The notes: a model not told the origin generated them from the letters alone. 64,000 bases of DNA from Cellvibrio sp. PSBB023 (GCF_002007605.1 NZ_CP019799.1:186001-250000), one strand, 5' to 3'. Numbered from the stretch's first letter, positions 9,422-18,402 are shown. Made by a program: numbers and translations.

Positions 9422-11020
9422 ATGACTATTAAGCAATCCATTATGTTGGTGATCGGCGGGTTTGTTGCACTATTGGGGATAAACACCTTTGTAGGGCTGA
9501 GTGCCAGCCAAAAACTGGGTGGGCTACTGGACTATATTTCCGGCCCCGCCTGGAATGCGGCCGATGGGGCAATGGAAGGGCAGATCGGCCTGGAAGCGCA
9601 AATTATTGCGCTGCAAAAACTCTATCACGCTGAAAATTCCTTCTCGCAATTGGAGTCCCAGTTAAATGATGCTATTGCAATGGAAAATGAAGCGCTCACA
9701 CGCATGAAAGCGTCCGGGTTGATGAGCGCAACCACTGTATCGACTCTGAATCAGCAACTGGAAAATTACCACCGCACGCGCACGGCGTTAATTAACAAAT
9801 TGCAAACAGGCCAATCGGCTGCGGCGGAATACGCACAATTAAATAATCAGTTGGATCAATTGCTGGCGTTTATTGGCGATATGGAAGCAGAGGCCGATAC
9901 AAAGGTAGAAAGTGAAACGGGCAATGTACATAGCCTGCAGACATCCGCACATGCGAAATTAGTGGGTGCATTTATCATCAGCATTTTTATGGCGATTGTA
10001 TTTTTTGTTTTTGCCTCTCGTATGATCTTGCAACCCTTGGCGCGGGTGACGGATAACTTACGTGAACTGGGCTCGGGTTCTGGTGACCTTACTGCGCGCT
10101 TGTCCGGTGAAAACACGACAACCGAAGTTGGGCGCCTCGCCTTTGCGTTCAATCGATTTGTGGAAAAATTACAGTCACTGATCAATCAGGCGCAATCCAG
10201 CAATCACAACCTGACGGCTGCCAGTGTGCAAATCACCGAATCCATCGCCCAAACCGCCAAAGGGTGTGAGACACAGCTTCATGAAATATCGCAAGTAGCA
10301 CGGGCTGTGGAGACTATTTCACACACGCTGGATCAGGTTGTGAATGCGGCCGTAGGTGCAAACCGTGCATCGGCAGATGCAGTGAGCACAACCGGAGCGG
10401 GTAATCGCGTTGTGGCATCCGCACAGGAAGGGGTTGATCAAGTCGTGCAGGAAGTGGACAACGCCTCGCAGGTAATTTCTGCACTGGTCGCGGACAGCCA
10501 TAACATTGGTAGCATGCTGGAAGTGATTCGCAGTATTGCAGAGCAAACCAATTTGCTCGCATTAAACGCCGCGATAGAAGCGGCGCGTGCGGGTGAAACC
10601 GGACGTGGGTTTGCCGTGGTGGCGGATGAAGTGCGCAGCCTTGCCTCGCGCACACAGGAATCCACCAAGGCGATTGAAACCATCATCAACAATTTGACGC
10701 AAGGTTCTAATAAAGCCGTAGAGGTCATGGCCGGCGCGCAACAAAAAGCCCTGGTGATTAAAGAGCGAATCGCCAGCACCTCTACGGCCTTCTCCAATAT
10801 TGTTACCGCCGTGAATCAAATCCAGCACATGAATTCACAAATTGAAAACGCCTCTGAAGAGGAAAAACACTCCATGCAGCAAATCACCAGCAGCATGCAA
10901 ACTATTTTGCAGCACGCGCGCAACAACGTTGACGTGGGTGAACAAGCGAGTCATTCCCGTGAACACCTTGAGCGGGAAATTCATAAACTGGACTCGCTGC
11001 TCAATCAGTTCCGCACCTGA
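9422..11020 (+). CDS. Methyl-accepting chemotaxis protein
   Basis: This 532-aa transmembrane chemoreceptor has an N-terminal membrane helix (about 7-27), a periplasmic alpha-helical sensor region of about 150 residues, a second membrane helix (about 180-200), a HAMP domain (LQPLARVTDNLRELGSGSGDLTARL) and a long signalling coiled coil. The hairpin tip has the classic E-Q-TNLLALNAAIEAARAGE sequence followed by GRGFAVVADEVRSLA. No C-terminal CheR-binding pentapeptide is seen. It lies 30 bp after the OprB porin gene, so it may sense a compound taken up through that porin; this is inference from context. GAGGAAG precedes the start. Confidence 0.93.
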   Translation: MTIKQSIMLVIGGFVALLGINTFVGLSASQKLGGLLDYISGPAWNAADGAMEGQIGLEAQIIALQKLYHAENSFSQLESQLNDAIAMENEALTRMKASGLMSATTVSTLNQQLENYHRTRTALINKLQTGQSAAAEYAQLNNQLDQLLAFIGDMEAEADTKVESETGNVHSLQTSAHAKLVGAFIISIFMAIVFFVFASRMILQPLARVTDNLRELGSGSGDLTARLSGENTTTEVGRLAFAFNRFVEKLQSLINQAQSSNHNLTAASVQITESIAQTAKGCETQLHEISQVARAVETISHTLDQVVNAAVGANRASADAVSTTGAGNRVVASAQEGVDQVVQEVDNASQVISALVADSHNIGSMLEVIRSIAEQTNLLALNAAIEAARAGETGRGFAVVADEVRSLASRTQESTKAIETIINNLTQGSNKAVEVMAGAQQKALVIKERIASTSTAFSNIVTAVNQIQHMNSQIENASEEEKHSMQQITSSMQTILQHARNNVDVGEQASHSREHLEREIHKLDSLLNQFRT

Positions 11021-11037
11021 CCCTGATTCAGGTGCGG
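11011..11037. terminator. Perfect hairpin between convergent genes
   Basis: CCGCACCTGA pairs perfectly over 10 bp with TCAGGTGCGG around a 7-nt loop. The left arm includes the chemoreceptor stop codon, and the right arm ends 4 bp before the stop of the convergent dioxygenase gene. There is no T run, so it may act as a transcript-end stabiliser or weak bidirectional terminator. Confidence 0.5.
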
Positions 11038-11041
11038 CGCC

Positions 11042-11908
11042 TTACACGGCGATTCCCACCTCCAACTCGGCAACATAACCTTCGGCGACACTGCCAGTGA
11101 CGGTTGCTAATTGATACTCCACTCCATCGCTAAATACGTTGTCAGCCGCAAAACTGGTGACCGAGGTATTTTGTCCCTTGGTGTAAAGCGATGAGTTATA
11201 AACAGCCGTTGTAACCGCCGCAGGAAATGCCATTTGTGAAATCGCAGTAGACTGTGCAGTACTGCTGTAGGTGGTCAGAAATATTTGAAAGTGAATGTGT
11301 GTGATGCGCCCTGCGTACCAACCAGGGTAAATGGTAGTGAAATGAGCAACGCCGCTTGTGTCGGTGTACTGAATACCGCGGCAATAGGTTTTACCTGCTT
11401 GTCCTGCATTATTGTTGCTGGAATAACCTGAGTACAAACCGTCTTTATCGCAGTGCCAGATATACACATACGCCGAAACCGGGCTGCAATTGTTATTGAC
11501 GTTCACCAATTTTAGTTTCACCTGTAAGGGTACGCCGGTTTTATCTTCTGCGATATTTTCACGCAGTACCAATGAATTGTTTAACAGTGTTGATAACGGA
11601 AATGGTCCAATAGTTTCGGTGGGAATTAAGGTACAACTGCCCGAGCTACTTGCTGCACTGCTGACTTGAGTGGAGCTGGCGGTTGATGTAGTAGTCGCTG
11701 TGGAGCTACTGCTTGTACTGTTGTTCGCGGTGCTTGAACCTCCACCACAGCCAATTAATCCGCTTGCGCCTATCAAACTGAATAATCCAAGTGTGCCCAG
11801 TGTTTTGCGGCGTTCGCTGTCTACGGTATTTGCTTGTACCAGGGCTGATTGTTCGATTGATGGTTTGGTTGAGTGTTCTGCTGGTTGCTCAATGGGTTGC
11901 TGCTGCAT
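11042..11908 (-). CDS. Secreted intradiol ring-cleavage dioxygenase-like lipoprotein
   Basis: This 288-aa exported protein has the fold signature of intradiol (protocatechuate 3,4-/catechol 1,2-type) dioxygenases. The N-terminus has a twin-arginine-like motif (SERRKTLGTLG, about 31-41), a hydrophobic stretch and a lipobox (GLIGC), then a Ser/Thr-rich linker (about 60-95) of the kind common in Cellvibrio exported enzymes. The catalytic part keeps the predicted non-haem Fe(III) ligands: Tyr in WHCDKDGLYSGY, and Tyr, His and His in PGWYAGRITHIHF. The Tat route would fit export of a protein folded around iron. The substrate is unknown; lignin- or polysaccharide-linked aromatics are a guess. It converges on the chemoreceptor gene. 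Confidence 0.82.
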   Translation of the reverse strand: MQQQPIEQPAEHSTKPSIEQSALVQANTVDSERRKTLGTLGLFSLIGASGLIGCGGGSSTANNSTSSSSTATTTSTASSTQVSSAASSSGSCTLIPTETIGPFPLSTLLNNSLVLRENIAEDKTGVPLQVKLKLVNVNNNCSPVSAYVYIWHCDKDGLYSGYSSNNNAGQAGKTYCRGIQYTDTSGVAHFTTIYPGWYAGRITHIHFQIFLTTYSSTAQSTAISQMAFPAAVTTAVYNSSLYTKGQNTSVTSFAADNVFSDGVEYQLATVTGSVAEGYVAELEVGIAV

Positions 11909-12066
11909 AGTTATTTTCCTGTGTTGGTGAGTGGTCGCTAGTGTTAGTAGTATGACCGGACTCCCAACTAATAATTAGGCTGCAATCGTGAAAGTAGTTT
12001 GCAAAGACTGTGCAAGCTTTATGACTGTGCAAAAACTGTGGAACTTGATATTGGCAGGAAAGAATT

Positions 12067-12108
12067 GAGGAGGAATGAATGTTTTTTGAACGGTTTTGCG
12101 CCGTTTGA
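12067..12108 (+). other. Possible 9-codon leader ORF with strong RBS and hairpin
   Basis: GAGGAGG at 12067-12073 stands 5 bp before an ATG (12079) that opens MFFERFCAV and stops at 12106-12108. The ORF overlaps a hairpin (AACGG / CCGTT) followed by TGAGTTTTTT, which resembles a terminator on the + strand. No larger gene follows on this strand. It lies in the 256-bp gap between the dioxygenase start and the response-regulator stop, where I see nothing else. Confidence 0.2.
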
Positions 12109-12164
12109 GTTTTTTATTACCCGTGGCACAGCATCATCCCTGATGCAGTTTAAGTCCGGAACTA

Positions 12165-12827
12165 TTACGGCAGTTGCAAGCGATAACCCACACCGTACAC
12201 CGAGTGAATTAAATCATCATTGCAAATGGGCGATAATTTTTTGCGCAGTTTGGTGATGTGTGAATCCATGGTTCTGTCACTCACAATACGGTGATCTGTA
12301 TAGGCATTCTTAAGCAGCACATCGCGCGAAATAACACGCTGTTTATTGAGTAGCAGTGTTTCCAATATCCGAAATTCAATACTGGTTAATTCCACACACT
12401 GATCGCCCACACAAGCGTATTGGCGTTCTTTGTCCAAGCGGAATCCTGCGTCTTGTTGCTCGTCGGTTTTATTGGTGCGACGTAACACCGCCTTTACCCG
12501 CGCAATCACTTCGCGAGGGCTAAAGGGTTTGCAAATATAATCGTCCGCACCCAATTCCAATCCGAGTAAGCGATCTATTTCTTCCACCTTGGCGGTGGTC
12601 ATAATAATAGGCACTTGCGATGTCTTGCGTACTTCCTGACAAATGCTCAAACCATCGCGATTGGGTAACATTACATCCAGCAATACTAAATCCCATTTTT
12701 CGCTGAGGATTTTTTGCAGTGCTAACTCGCCATCGCTAACCAAGGTGGCAGAAAAATTTTCGCTGGTTAAATAGTCTTGCAGTATTTCGCCCAGGTCAAT
12801 TTCATCTTCAACAATTAATATATTCAT
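12165..12827 (-). CDS. OmpR-family response regulator, BaeR-like
   Basis: This 220-aa two-component regulator has an N-terminal receiver (about 1-115: acidic pair ED at 7-8, acceptor Asp in LLDVMLP, switch Thr in MTTAK, Lys in CKPF) and a C-terminal winged helix (about 130-220: ELTSIEFRILETLL, then RTMDSHITKLRKKL and VYGVGYRL). The sequence is closest in feel to BaeR. Its ATG overlaps the stop of the upstream kinase gene (ATGA, 12824-12827), so the two are translationally coupled. Target genes are not evident from the sequence. Confidence 0.9.
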   Translation of the reverse strand: MNILIVEDEIDLGEILQDYLTSENFSATLVSDGELALQKILSEKWDLVLLDVMLPNRDGLSICQEVRKTSQVPIIMTTAKVEEIDRLLGLELGADDYICKPFSPREVIARVKAVLRRTNKTDEQQDAGFRLDKERQYACVGDQCVELTSIEFRILETLLLNKQRVISRDVLLKNAYTDHRIVSDRTMDSHITKLRKKLSPICNDDLIHSVYGVGYRLQLP

Positions 12828-14368
12828 GCGGATTCCTGCAGAGGTAAATAAACGGAAACTTTCAGCCCACCCAGTTCGCTGGTTGTAATGTCAATACGGC
12901 CTTCGTGGGCTTCACAAATATTGCGACAAATACTCAGACCTAAACCGGCACCACCAGTTTCACGGCTGCGCGATGATTCCGCGCGGTAGAGTCGCTCAAA
13001 TAATTTTTCATGCAGGGCTGGGTCTACACCGGGCGCTGAATCTTCAATCATAAAGACAGCACTGGCTTTTCCTTGTTCCAACCGCAATTCCAATTGCACT
13101 CGAATCGTGCCTGGACTTTGGGTGTAATTAATGCTGTTGTTAAATAGATTTAAAAACAGTTGGTGTAAACGCTCTGGGTCAGCAAAGGCATTCATGGGGT
13201 GTTTGGGCATTTTTACTTCCAATGAAAGCCCCTGTTGCATAGCCTTATTTTGCAGCGAAACGTTGATTTCCTCGACAATTTCAACCAGATCGCAATCGCG
13301 CTTACGGTAACTCATGGCGCCAATGTCGGTGAGTGATAGCTGATACAAATCATTAACTAGACTGGCCAATCGCTCCGCATGTTTTTGCAGGCGCGCAATC
13401 GCTTTGGTATCAAATTTTCGCACGCCATCTTCCAGCGCTTCCAAGTCGGCTTTGAGCACCGCGAGTGGTGTGCGCAGTTCGTGGGAAATATCAGCAACCC
13501 AGCGTTTGCGTGCTTGTTCACTTTGCCCAAGTGTGTGCGCCAAATGATTGAGATGCTCGGCCAGTTTTGAAATTTCATCTTGCCCTTTGCTGGGCAGGCG
13601 CTGGGTATAATCGCCGCTGCTTAAACGCTGCACATGGGTGGCGAGTTTTTTTACCCGCTGGGTCAATAAATAGGAAAGTGGAATCGCGCAGGCAAGTGCA
13701 ATCGCCAAGGCTACTAAGGCTGTAATTAAAAAATGGTTTTGTTGGCGTTTGGCGAATTCGTTATCGCGCAAGTCGCGCAGGGCCGGGTTCATTGGCGTGC
13801 CCAGGTAGCCAACGACTTTGCTGTCGCCATCTATGGTGAGAATGAGGTCGTTGTAAAAATAGGTTTCATTGCGCCACTCTTTGCCGCTAACGAGTGTTTT
13901 TTTAGCATCGAGTAAAATAAATCGCCGATAGGGCTGGTGCCGCAAAAAATCATCGGGACGCACAGTAGGATTGCGATCATCCCGGCGGTTTTCCTGAGTG
14001 TTGCGCCGCAAAAAAAATTGCAACTGATGGGGGTTGTTATCCTCCGGCACAAAATAAGGATTTATTTCCGGAGGGAGTGGCAGGGGAATTGGACGCTCGT
14101 TGCGTTGCCGCCAGTTAGTGGAGTATTGCCATACAAACATTGGCCAGAAATGACGATTATTTTTGAAGCTGTCCCAGTTGCCATAGAGCAGGTAGTGCTG
14201 CTCCAGCGCTGCGATTAATTTGGCATTGCGCGCCGCTTCTTTTTGCTCCATGTAGTTGTTAAAACTGTTTTCAAAACTCAAGCGCGAGTAAAGGTATAAC
14301 CCGCCGGTTAACAACAACGCAAAGAGTGTAAACACTAAAAAAACCTGAACACGCAGAGTGAACTTCAC
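12824..14368 (-). CDS. Sensor histidine kinase, BaeS-like
   Basis: This inner-membrane kinase of about 514 aa has a first membrane helix (VQVFLVFTLFALLLTGGLYL), a periplasmic sensor of about 180 residues rich in Asn/Arg/Pro, a second helix (FLITALVALAIALACAIPLSYLL), HAMP, and a HisKA domain with phospho-acceptor His in DISHELRTPLAVL. The HATPase domain has N (LFNNSINYTQ), D (EDSAPGVD) and G boxes (GGAGLGLSICR). I prefer the GTG at 14368, which has AAGGG about 10 bases upstream and leads straight into the membrane helix; the frame is also open to 14446 with an unlikely Cys-rich N-terminus. It is coupled by ATGA overlap to the response regulator. The stimulus is unknown; BaeS relatives sense envelope stress. 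Confidence 0.88.
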   Translation of the reverse strand: MKFTLRVQVFLVFTLFALLLTGGLYLYSRLSFENSFNNYMEQKEAARNAKLIAALEQHYLLYGNWDSFKNNRHFWPMFVWQYSTNWRQRNERPIPLPLPPEINPYFVPEDNNPHQLQFFLRRNTQENRRDDRNPTVRPDDFLRHQPYRRFILLDAKKTLVSGKEWRNETYFYNDLILTIDGDSKVVGYLGTPMNPALRDLRDNEFAKRQQNHFLITALVALAIALACAIPLSYLLTQRVKKLATHVQRLSSGDYTQRLPSKGQDEISKLAEHLNHLAHTLGQSEQARKRWVADISHELRTPLAVLKADLEALEDGVRKFDTKAIARLQKHAERLASLVNDLYQLSLTDIGAMSYRKRDCDLVEIVEEINVSLQNKAMQQGLSLEVKMPKHPMNAFADPERLHQLFLNLFNNSINYTQSPGTIRVQLELRLEQGKASAVFMIEDSAPGVDPALHEKLFERLYRAESSRSRETGGAGLGLSICRNICEAHEGRIDITTSELGGLKVSVYLPLQESA

Positions 14369-14569
14369 AGTAAAAAATACCCTTGAAAGGTGGAGTAGGC
14401 GGCAAACAGCCTTACCACAGAATAAGCAAAAACCGCGATTTGGCAATCACCCCCGATTGGCCTGCGGCGGTCGGCTAGGGTAAAATGGCAATACTTGAGC
14501 AAAACACTCGGATATACCGACCTTGCCCTGTCGCCCCCTCATTCCCTGAAGATCATCGAGGTAGTTAAG

Positions 14570-14887
14570 ATGGACGTGTTAGATACAATCAAGCAGCAAA
14601 TCAGTGACAATGCTGTGATCCTTTATATGAAAGGTTCACCCAGCGCACCGCAATGTGGTTTTTCGATGCGCGCTTCCCAAGCCTTGATGGCCTGTGGTCA
14701 GCGTTTTGCCTATGTGGATATTTTGAGCAACCCGGATATTCGTTCCGAGCTGCCTAAGTTTGCCAACTGGCCAACCTTTCCACAGCTGTGGGTAAAAGGT
14801 GAGTTGATTGGTGGGTGTGACATCATCACCGAAATGCACGAAAAGGGTGAATTGAAGCCACTGATCGATGCCGCTGTTGCTGCCTAA
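14570..14887 (+). CDS. grxD: Monothiol glutaredoxin GrxD
   Basis: This 105-aa protein has the CGFS active site (SAPQCGFSMRA) of monothiol glutaredoxins, which bind and hand over [2Fe-2S] clusters with glutathione and BolA partners. Also seen are the Lys of YMKGSP, WPTFPQLWVKGELIGGCDI (cis-Pro and glutathione-binding segment) and the GGCD turn. The start at 14570 is supported by GAGG about 8 bases upstream and by the family length; the frame is open further upstream to 14495. It is divergent from the baeS-like gene. Confidence 0.95.
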   Translation: MDVLDTIKQQISDNAVILYMKGSPSAPQCGFSMRASQALMACGQRFAYVDILSNPDIRSELPKFANWPTFPQLWVKGELIGGCDIITEMHEKGELKPLIDAAVAA

Positions 14888-14894
14888 GGTGTTT

Positions 14895-14919
14895 GGGCCT
14901 GCCTTCTTGGGGTAGGCCC
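14895..14919 (+). terminator. Weak hairpin after grxD
   Basis: GGGCCT pairs with AGGCCC across a 13-nt loop just after the grxD stop. The following sequence (GTATTGCATTT) is only moderately T-rich, so terminator function is uncertain. Confidence 0.4.
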
Positions 14920-14942
14920 GTATTGCATTTCAAGGCTGCCGC

Positions 14943-15251
14943 TTACTGCAGTGCAAAGTAGATCAGTAACACGGCGCCAACCACACTTATCCCGCACAAA
15001 AACAATCCCGACATGCGCTGGCGCGCGCGGCGTTGTTCATCGTTCTCGTCGCGTAATTGATGCGCCCGCCAAGCAATATCCTTGGATTTCAATAACTTGT
15101 CGCGTATTTGATGCAGCGCGGCTATATCGTTAACCAATTGTTGATCAGGGTTGTTGCCCTGTTCTTGATGCTGTTGTTCCAGTTGTTTTAGTTGTTGGTC
15201 CAACTGCGCAAGTTTTGCATCCAGCGCAGCGGAGATCTGGCGAATTTGCAT
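14943..15251 (-). CDS. Small coiled-coil protein with C-terminal membrane anchor
   Basis: I do not recognise this 102-aa protein. The N-terminal 70 residues are Gln/Leu-rich with heptad spacing (LDQQLKQLEQQHQEQ), which predicts a coiled coil. A basic patch follows (RRARQRM), then a C-terminal membrane helix (LFLCGISVVGAVLLIYFAL). It has no signal peptide, so the coiled coil probably faces the cytoplasm as a tail-anchored protein. It converges on grxD and is divergent from corA. Confidence 0.65.
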   Translation of the reverse strand: MQIRQISAALDAKLAQLDQQLKQLEQQHQEQGNNPDQQLVNDIAALHQIRDKLLKSKDIAWRAHQLRDENDEQRRARQRMSGLFLCGISVVGAVLLIYFALQ

Positions 15252-15481
15252 AATCGAGGCTCAAAAGAGTGATCGGCTAACCTTAGCAGAATCGTGTTCG
15301 CTTTGCCGTTTTTGTAAGGCAGATTGCCCCTCACTAAAAAACCTTCAAAAAAATAATCGACTAGCGGAAAAACCTAATAAAATACTTTAACTGTATTGGC
15401 GCTGTGCTATAAAGCCGCCCTGAAACCCATCCACCATCGGGTAAGAGACCTTACACCTTGAGCTGCAGGAGATGAACAACG

Positions 15482-16438
15482 ATGTTAAGAATGTTTAAAG
15501 TTCAAGGTAATACCCTGCGTGAAGATAAAGAGTCTGATGAAAGCCCGCGTTTGGCCTTAAACAACGCCCTTTGGATTGATGCCCACGAGCCGTCAGAAGA
15601 AGAGCGTGACGAATTAAACGGCTTCTTGCGTGCCGAGTTGCCCGAGTCAGATGATGTCGAGGAAATTGAATTCTCGGCACGTTACTTTCAGGACAGTGTA
15701 GGTATTCACGTTCACTCCCTGTTTCTGGCGCCCGGTGAATCCGGCCGCCACAGCACAGCGACCGTCGCCTTTATTTTGCAAGAGAAACGTTTGATCAGTG
15801 TGCGCGATGGCGATTTGGCGGACTTCCGCCTGCTGCGTATGCGCGCCCGTGCGGGTCAGGTGCAGGTTGCATCACCCCAGGATTTGCTGGTGACCATGTT
15901 TGAGCAAAAGGTGGAAAATCTGGCGGACGCCCTGGAGGACATTCACCGCAAACTGGAAGATGTCAGCCACATGGTATTGGAAGATGAAGATGCCGAACTG
16001 GAAGATGCGATTGATAAACTGGCCAAGCTGGAAGACAGCAATGGCAAGATTCGCTTGTGTTTGATGGATACCCAACGCTCCATTTCATTTTTGCAGCGCC
16101 ACTTGCGCGAGTCATTTGAGTTGCAGGAAACCGCGCGTGAGATCAAGCGTGACGTGGATACACTCATGTCCCACACCGCATTCCTTTTCGACAAGATCAA
16201 CTTCCTGATGGACTCGACCCAGGGGTTTATCAATATCGAGCAGAACCAGATTATTAAGATATTCTCCATCGCGGCCATGGTTTTCCTGCCGCCTACCGTG
16301 GTTGCCAGCGCCTACGGCATGAACTTTGAGTACATTCCCCATTCGGATTGGAAATACGGCTTTGTGGTCGCTGTGATTTTGATGCTGCTCTCGGCAGTAT
16401 TGCCCTACTGGTACTTCAAGCGCAAAGACTGGCTCTGA
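15482..16438 (+). CDS. corA: Magnesium/cobalt transporter CorA
   Basis: This 318-aa protein aligns by eye over its whole length with enterobacterial CorA, including RLCLMDTQR, FINIEQNQIIKIFS, the selectivity signature YGMNFE in the first membrane helix loop, and the basic C-terminus YFKRKDWL. CorA forms a homopentameric Mg2+ (Co2+, Ni2+) channel in the inner membrane with a large cytoplasmic funnel (about 1-255) and two helices (about 256-310). The start is supported by AGGAG about 9-10 bases upstream. A possible -10 (TATAAA, near 15409) is visible in the 230-bp leader, but no convincing metal riboswitch. Confidence 0.95.
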   Translation: MLRMFKVQGNTLREDKESDESPRLALNNALWIDAHEPSEEERDELNGFLRAELPESDDVEEIEFSARYFQDSVGIHVHSLFLAPGESGRHSTATVAFILQEKRLISVRDGDLADFRLLRMRARAGQVQVASPQDLLVTMFEQKVENLADALEDIHRKLEDVSHMVLEDEDAELEDAIDKLAKLEDSNGKIRLCLMDTQRSISFLQRHLRESFELQETAREIKRDVDTLMSHTAFLFDKINFLMDSTQGFINIEQNQIIKIFSIAAMVFLPPTVVASAYGMNFEYIPHSDWKYGFVVAVILMLLSAVLPYWYFKRKDWL

Positions 16439-16444
16439 TAGGGC

Positions 16445-16762
16445 TTATTCCTCAACCCACTCCCAGCGCAAGGGTTGGCCAAAATCGTCGAGTATGACTT
16501 TTTTATGGGGGCGCCGTTTTTTGGGCTTTTGCGCCAAATGCGGCTTTTTGCGTGCTTCAATCGCGGCAACCACCTCGGGTAGCGGAGTGCGATCCTCCTG
16601 ACCGCTGCCATCAAAAATACTGATCAGCGGCCCATTGGCATCGGCGCGGCCACTGAGGCCGCGCGGCACTTCATTGACCTGGCCACCCTGAGTCAGGTAT
16701 TCCTGGATTTGCGCTTCCAGTTCCTGATGCAATTGGCGACGGGTTTTGGTTGGTTTAATCAT
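16445..16762 (-). CDS. Conserved hypothetical protein, charged, SutA-like N-terminus
   Basis: This is a soluble 105-aa protein without signal peptide. It has a helical N-terminus (RRQLHQELEAQIQEYLTQGGQVNEVPRG) and a very basic, Pro-rich middle (ARKKPHLAQKPKKRRPHKK), and ends in WEWVEE. The segment with a helix followed by L-x-x-G-G-x-V-x-E resembles that of SutA, a small RNA-polymerase-binding protein of Pseudomonas, but the rest differs, so I would not name it. The basic middle suggests nucleic-acid or ribosome contact. It converges on corA with a 6-bp gap. Confidence 0.6.
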   Translation of the reverse strand: MIKPTKTRRQLHQELEAQIQEYLTQGGQVNEVPRGLSGRADANGPLISIFDGSGQEDRTPLPEVVAAIEARKKPHLAQKPKKRRPHKKVILDDFGQPLRWEWVEE

Positions 16763-16994
16763 TGAATCCAGAGTTTTTCAGTTAACAAACGCGATGGGCG
16801 GAAAAAGCGGCATCTGCCAGCATAACAGTGCGCCCGACATGAGGGCAAACCCTGTGGCGGTCTTATCCTCGCATCCATGGCAGCCTTTGGGGTAAACTGC
16901 GCGCCACATTTACCCGTTGAGCTGCCTGCTGCACCCGCGCACTGGCGTTTGGCGCCCTGATTCATCCCGCCAGCATTTCCTGCGCGCAGTCACC

Positions 16995-17663
16995 ATGACC
17001 CAAAACAGCACCATGACCCAAGCCAGTTTAAAAATTACCGAGATTTTCTATTCGCTGCAGGGCGAGTCCAACACTGTGGGTTTGCCAACGGTGTTTGTGC
17101 GCCTGACCGGCTGCCCGCTGCGCTGTGGTTATTGCGACTCTGAATACGCATTCTATGGCGGTGAGCGATTACTGATTGACGACATTCTGGCCAAAGTCGC
17201 CAGTTTTAATCCGCGCTATATCTGTGTGACAGGCGGTGAGCCTCTGGCCCAGCGTGAATGCTTGACCCTTTTAAGTGCACTGTGTGATGCAGGTTACAGC
17301 GTTTCCCTGGAAACCAGTGGTGCCTTACCGGTGGATGATGTTGACCCGCGTGTGATTAAAGTCATGGACCTCAAAACCCCTGGCTCCGGTGAAGTCGGCC
17401 GCAATCGCTGGGAGAATATTCCGCTGTTGACCGCGCAGGATCAGATTAAATTCGTGATTTGTAGCCGTGAAGACTATGAGTGGGCTCGTTTTAAAGTGGA
17501 TGAGTACCAGTTGGTCGGGCGTGTGGCGGAGGTGCTGTTTTCTCCCAGTTTTGGTCAGGTGGCACCACTTTCGCTGGCAGAGTGGATCTTGGCAGATAAC
17601 TTGCCTGTGCGTTTCCAACTGCAATTGCACAAGCTGTTGTGGAACGACGTACCAGGCCATTAA
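16995..17663 (+). CDS. queE: 7-carboxy-7-deazaguanine synthase QueE
   Basis: This 222-aa radical-SAM enzyme turns 6-carboxytetrahydropterin into 7-carboxy-7-deazaguanine in queuosine synthesis. The cluster-binding CX3CX2C is present (CPLRCGYC, about 40), preceded by EIFYSLQGES. SAM-binding features follow (VTGGEPLAQ, LETSGALPV, VMDLKTPGSGE). The start at 16995 is chosen because conserved family sequence begins soon after it; ATG 17013 is an alternative, and the frame is open upstream to 16917 without homology. queC follows after 45 bp. I see no preQ1 riboswitch. Confidence 0.93.
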   Translation: MTQNSTMTQASLKITEIFYSLQGESNTVGLPTVFVRLTGCPLRCGYCDSEYAFYGGERLLIDDILAKVASFNPRYICVTGGEPLAQRECLTLLSALCDAGYSVSLETSGALPVDDVDPRVIKVMDLKTPGSGEVGRNRWENIPLLTAQDQIKFVICSREDYEWARFKVDEYQLVGRVAEVLFSPSFGQVAPLSLAEWILADNLPVRFQLQLHKLLWNDVPGH

Positions 17664-17708
17664 ACCTTCCGGCCTGGGTATTCTTTATTTGTTTTGGTTG
17701 ATCGAGTT

Positions 17709-18389
17709 ATGTCCCAGAAAAAAGCAGTAGTTCTTGTCTCCGGCGGTTTGGATTCCACCACCGTACTCGCCATTGCCCGCAGTGAGGGCTATGCCTGTTA
17801 TTCCATGAGCTTTGATTACGGCCAGCGCCATCGCTCCGAGTTGTTGGCCGCCGAGCGCACAGCCAAGGCGCTTGGTGCGGTAGAGCACAAGGTGATCAAG
17901 CTGGATTTGCGCGCGATTGGTGGTTCGGCGTTGACGGACGACAGCATTGCTGTGCCGGAAGAGGAAACCGGCGGTATCCCAGTCACCTATGTGCCTGCAC
18001 GCAATACCGTCTTTTTGTCGATTGCGTTGGGGTGGGCAGAAGTGCTGGGTTGCGACGATATTTTTATCGGCGTCAACGCAGTGGATTTTTCCGGCTATCC
18101 GGATTGTCGTCCGGAATACATTGCTGCCTATGAAGTGATGGCTAACCTCGCCACCCGCGCAGGTGCCGAGGGCAATAAACTGCATATTCGCACGCCGCTG
18201 ATTCATTTAAGCAAGGCCGACATCATCAAGCAGGGAGTAGCCTTAGGGGTGGATTACGGCCTTACGGTATCCTGCTATCAAGCTAATGATCAAGGTGAAG
18301 CTTGCGGTAAGTGCGATAGCTGCCGTTTGCGCAAGCAGGGGTTTGTGCAGGCTGGAATCGCCGACCCGACCCATTATCAAACAGCCTAA
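17709..18389 (+). CDS. queC: 7-cyano-7-deazaguanine synthase QueC
   Basis: This 226-aa enzyme makes preQ0 from 7-carboxy-7-deazaguanine using ATP and ammonia. It has the PP-loop [11 protein letters not shown] (about 8-18), [11 protein letters not shown], the substrate loop [31 protein letters not shown] and a C-terminal zinc site (CYQAND...CGKCDSC). ATG 17709 fits the family; a TTG five codons earlier in frame is unlikely. It is downstream of queE in the same direction and is the last gene before a convergent GGDEF/EAL gene. Confidence 0.95.
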   Translation: MSQKKAVVLVSGGLDSTTVLAIARSEGYACYSMSFDYGQRHRSELLAAERTAKALGAVEHKVIKLDLRAIGGSALTDDSIAVPEEETGGIPVTYVPARNTVFLSIALGWAEVLGCDDIFIGVNAVDFSGYPDCRPEYIAAYEVMANLATRAGAEGNKLHIRTPLIHLSKADIIKQGVALGVDYGLTVSCYQANDQGEACGKCDSCRLRKQGFVQAGIADPTHYQTA

Positions 18390-18402
18390 GAGGCTCTCTT
18401 GT

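Noticed and set aside
16700..16995. preQ1 riboswitch upstream of queE
   Set aside because: I could not find the compact H-type pseudoknot pattern or its A-rich tail in the leader.
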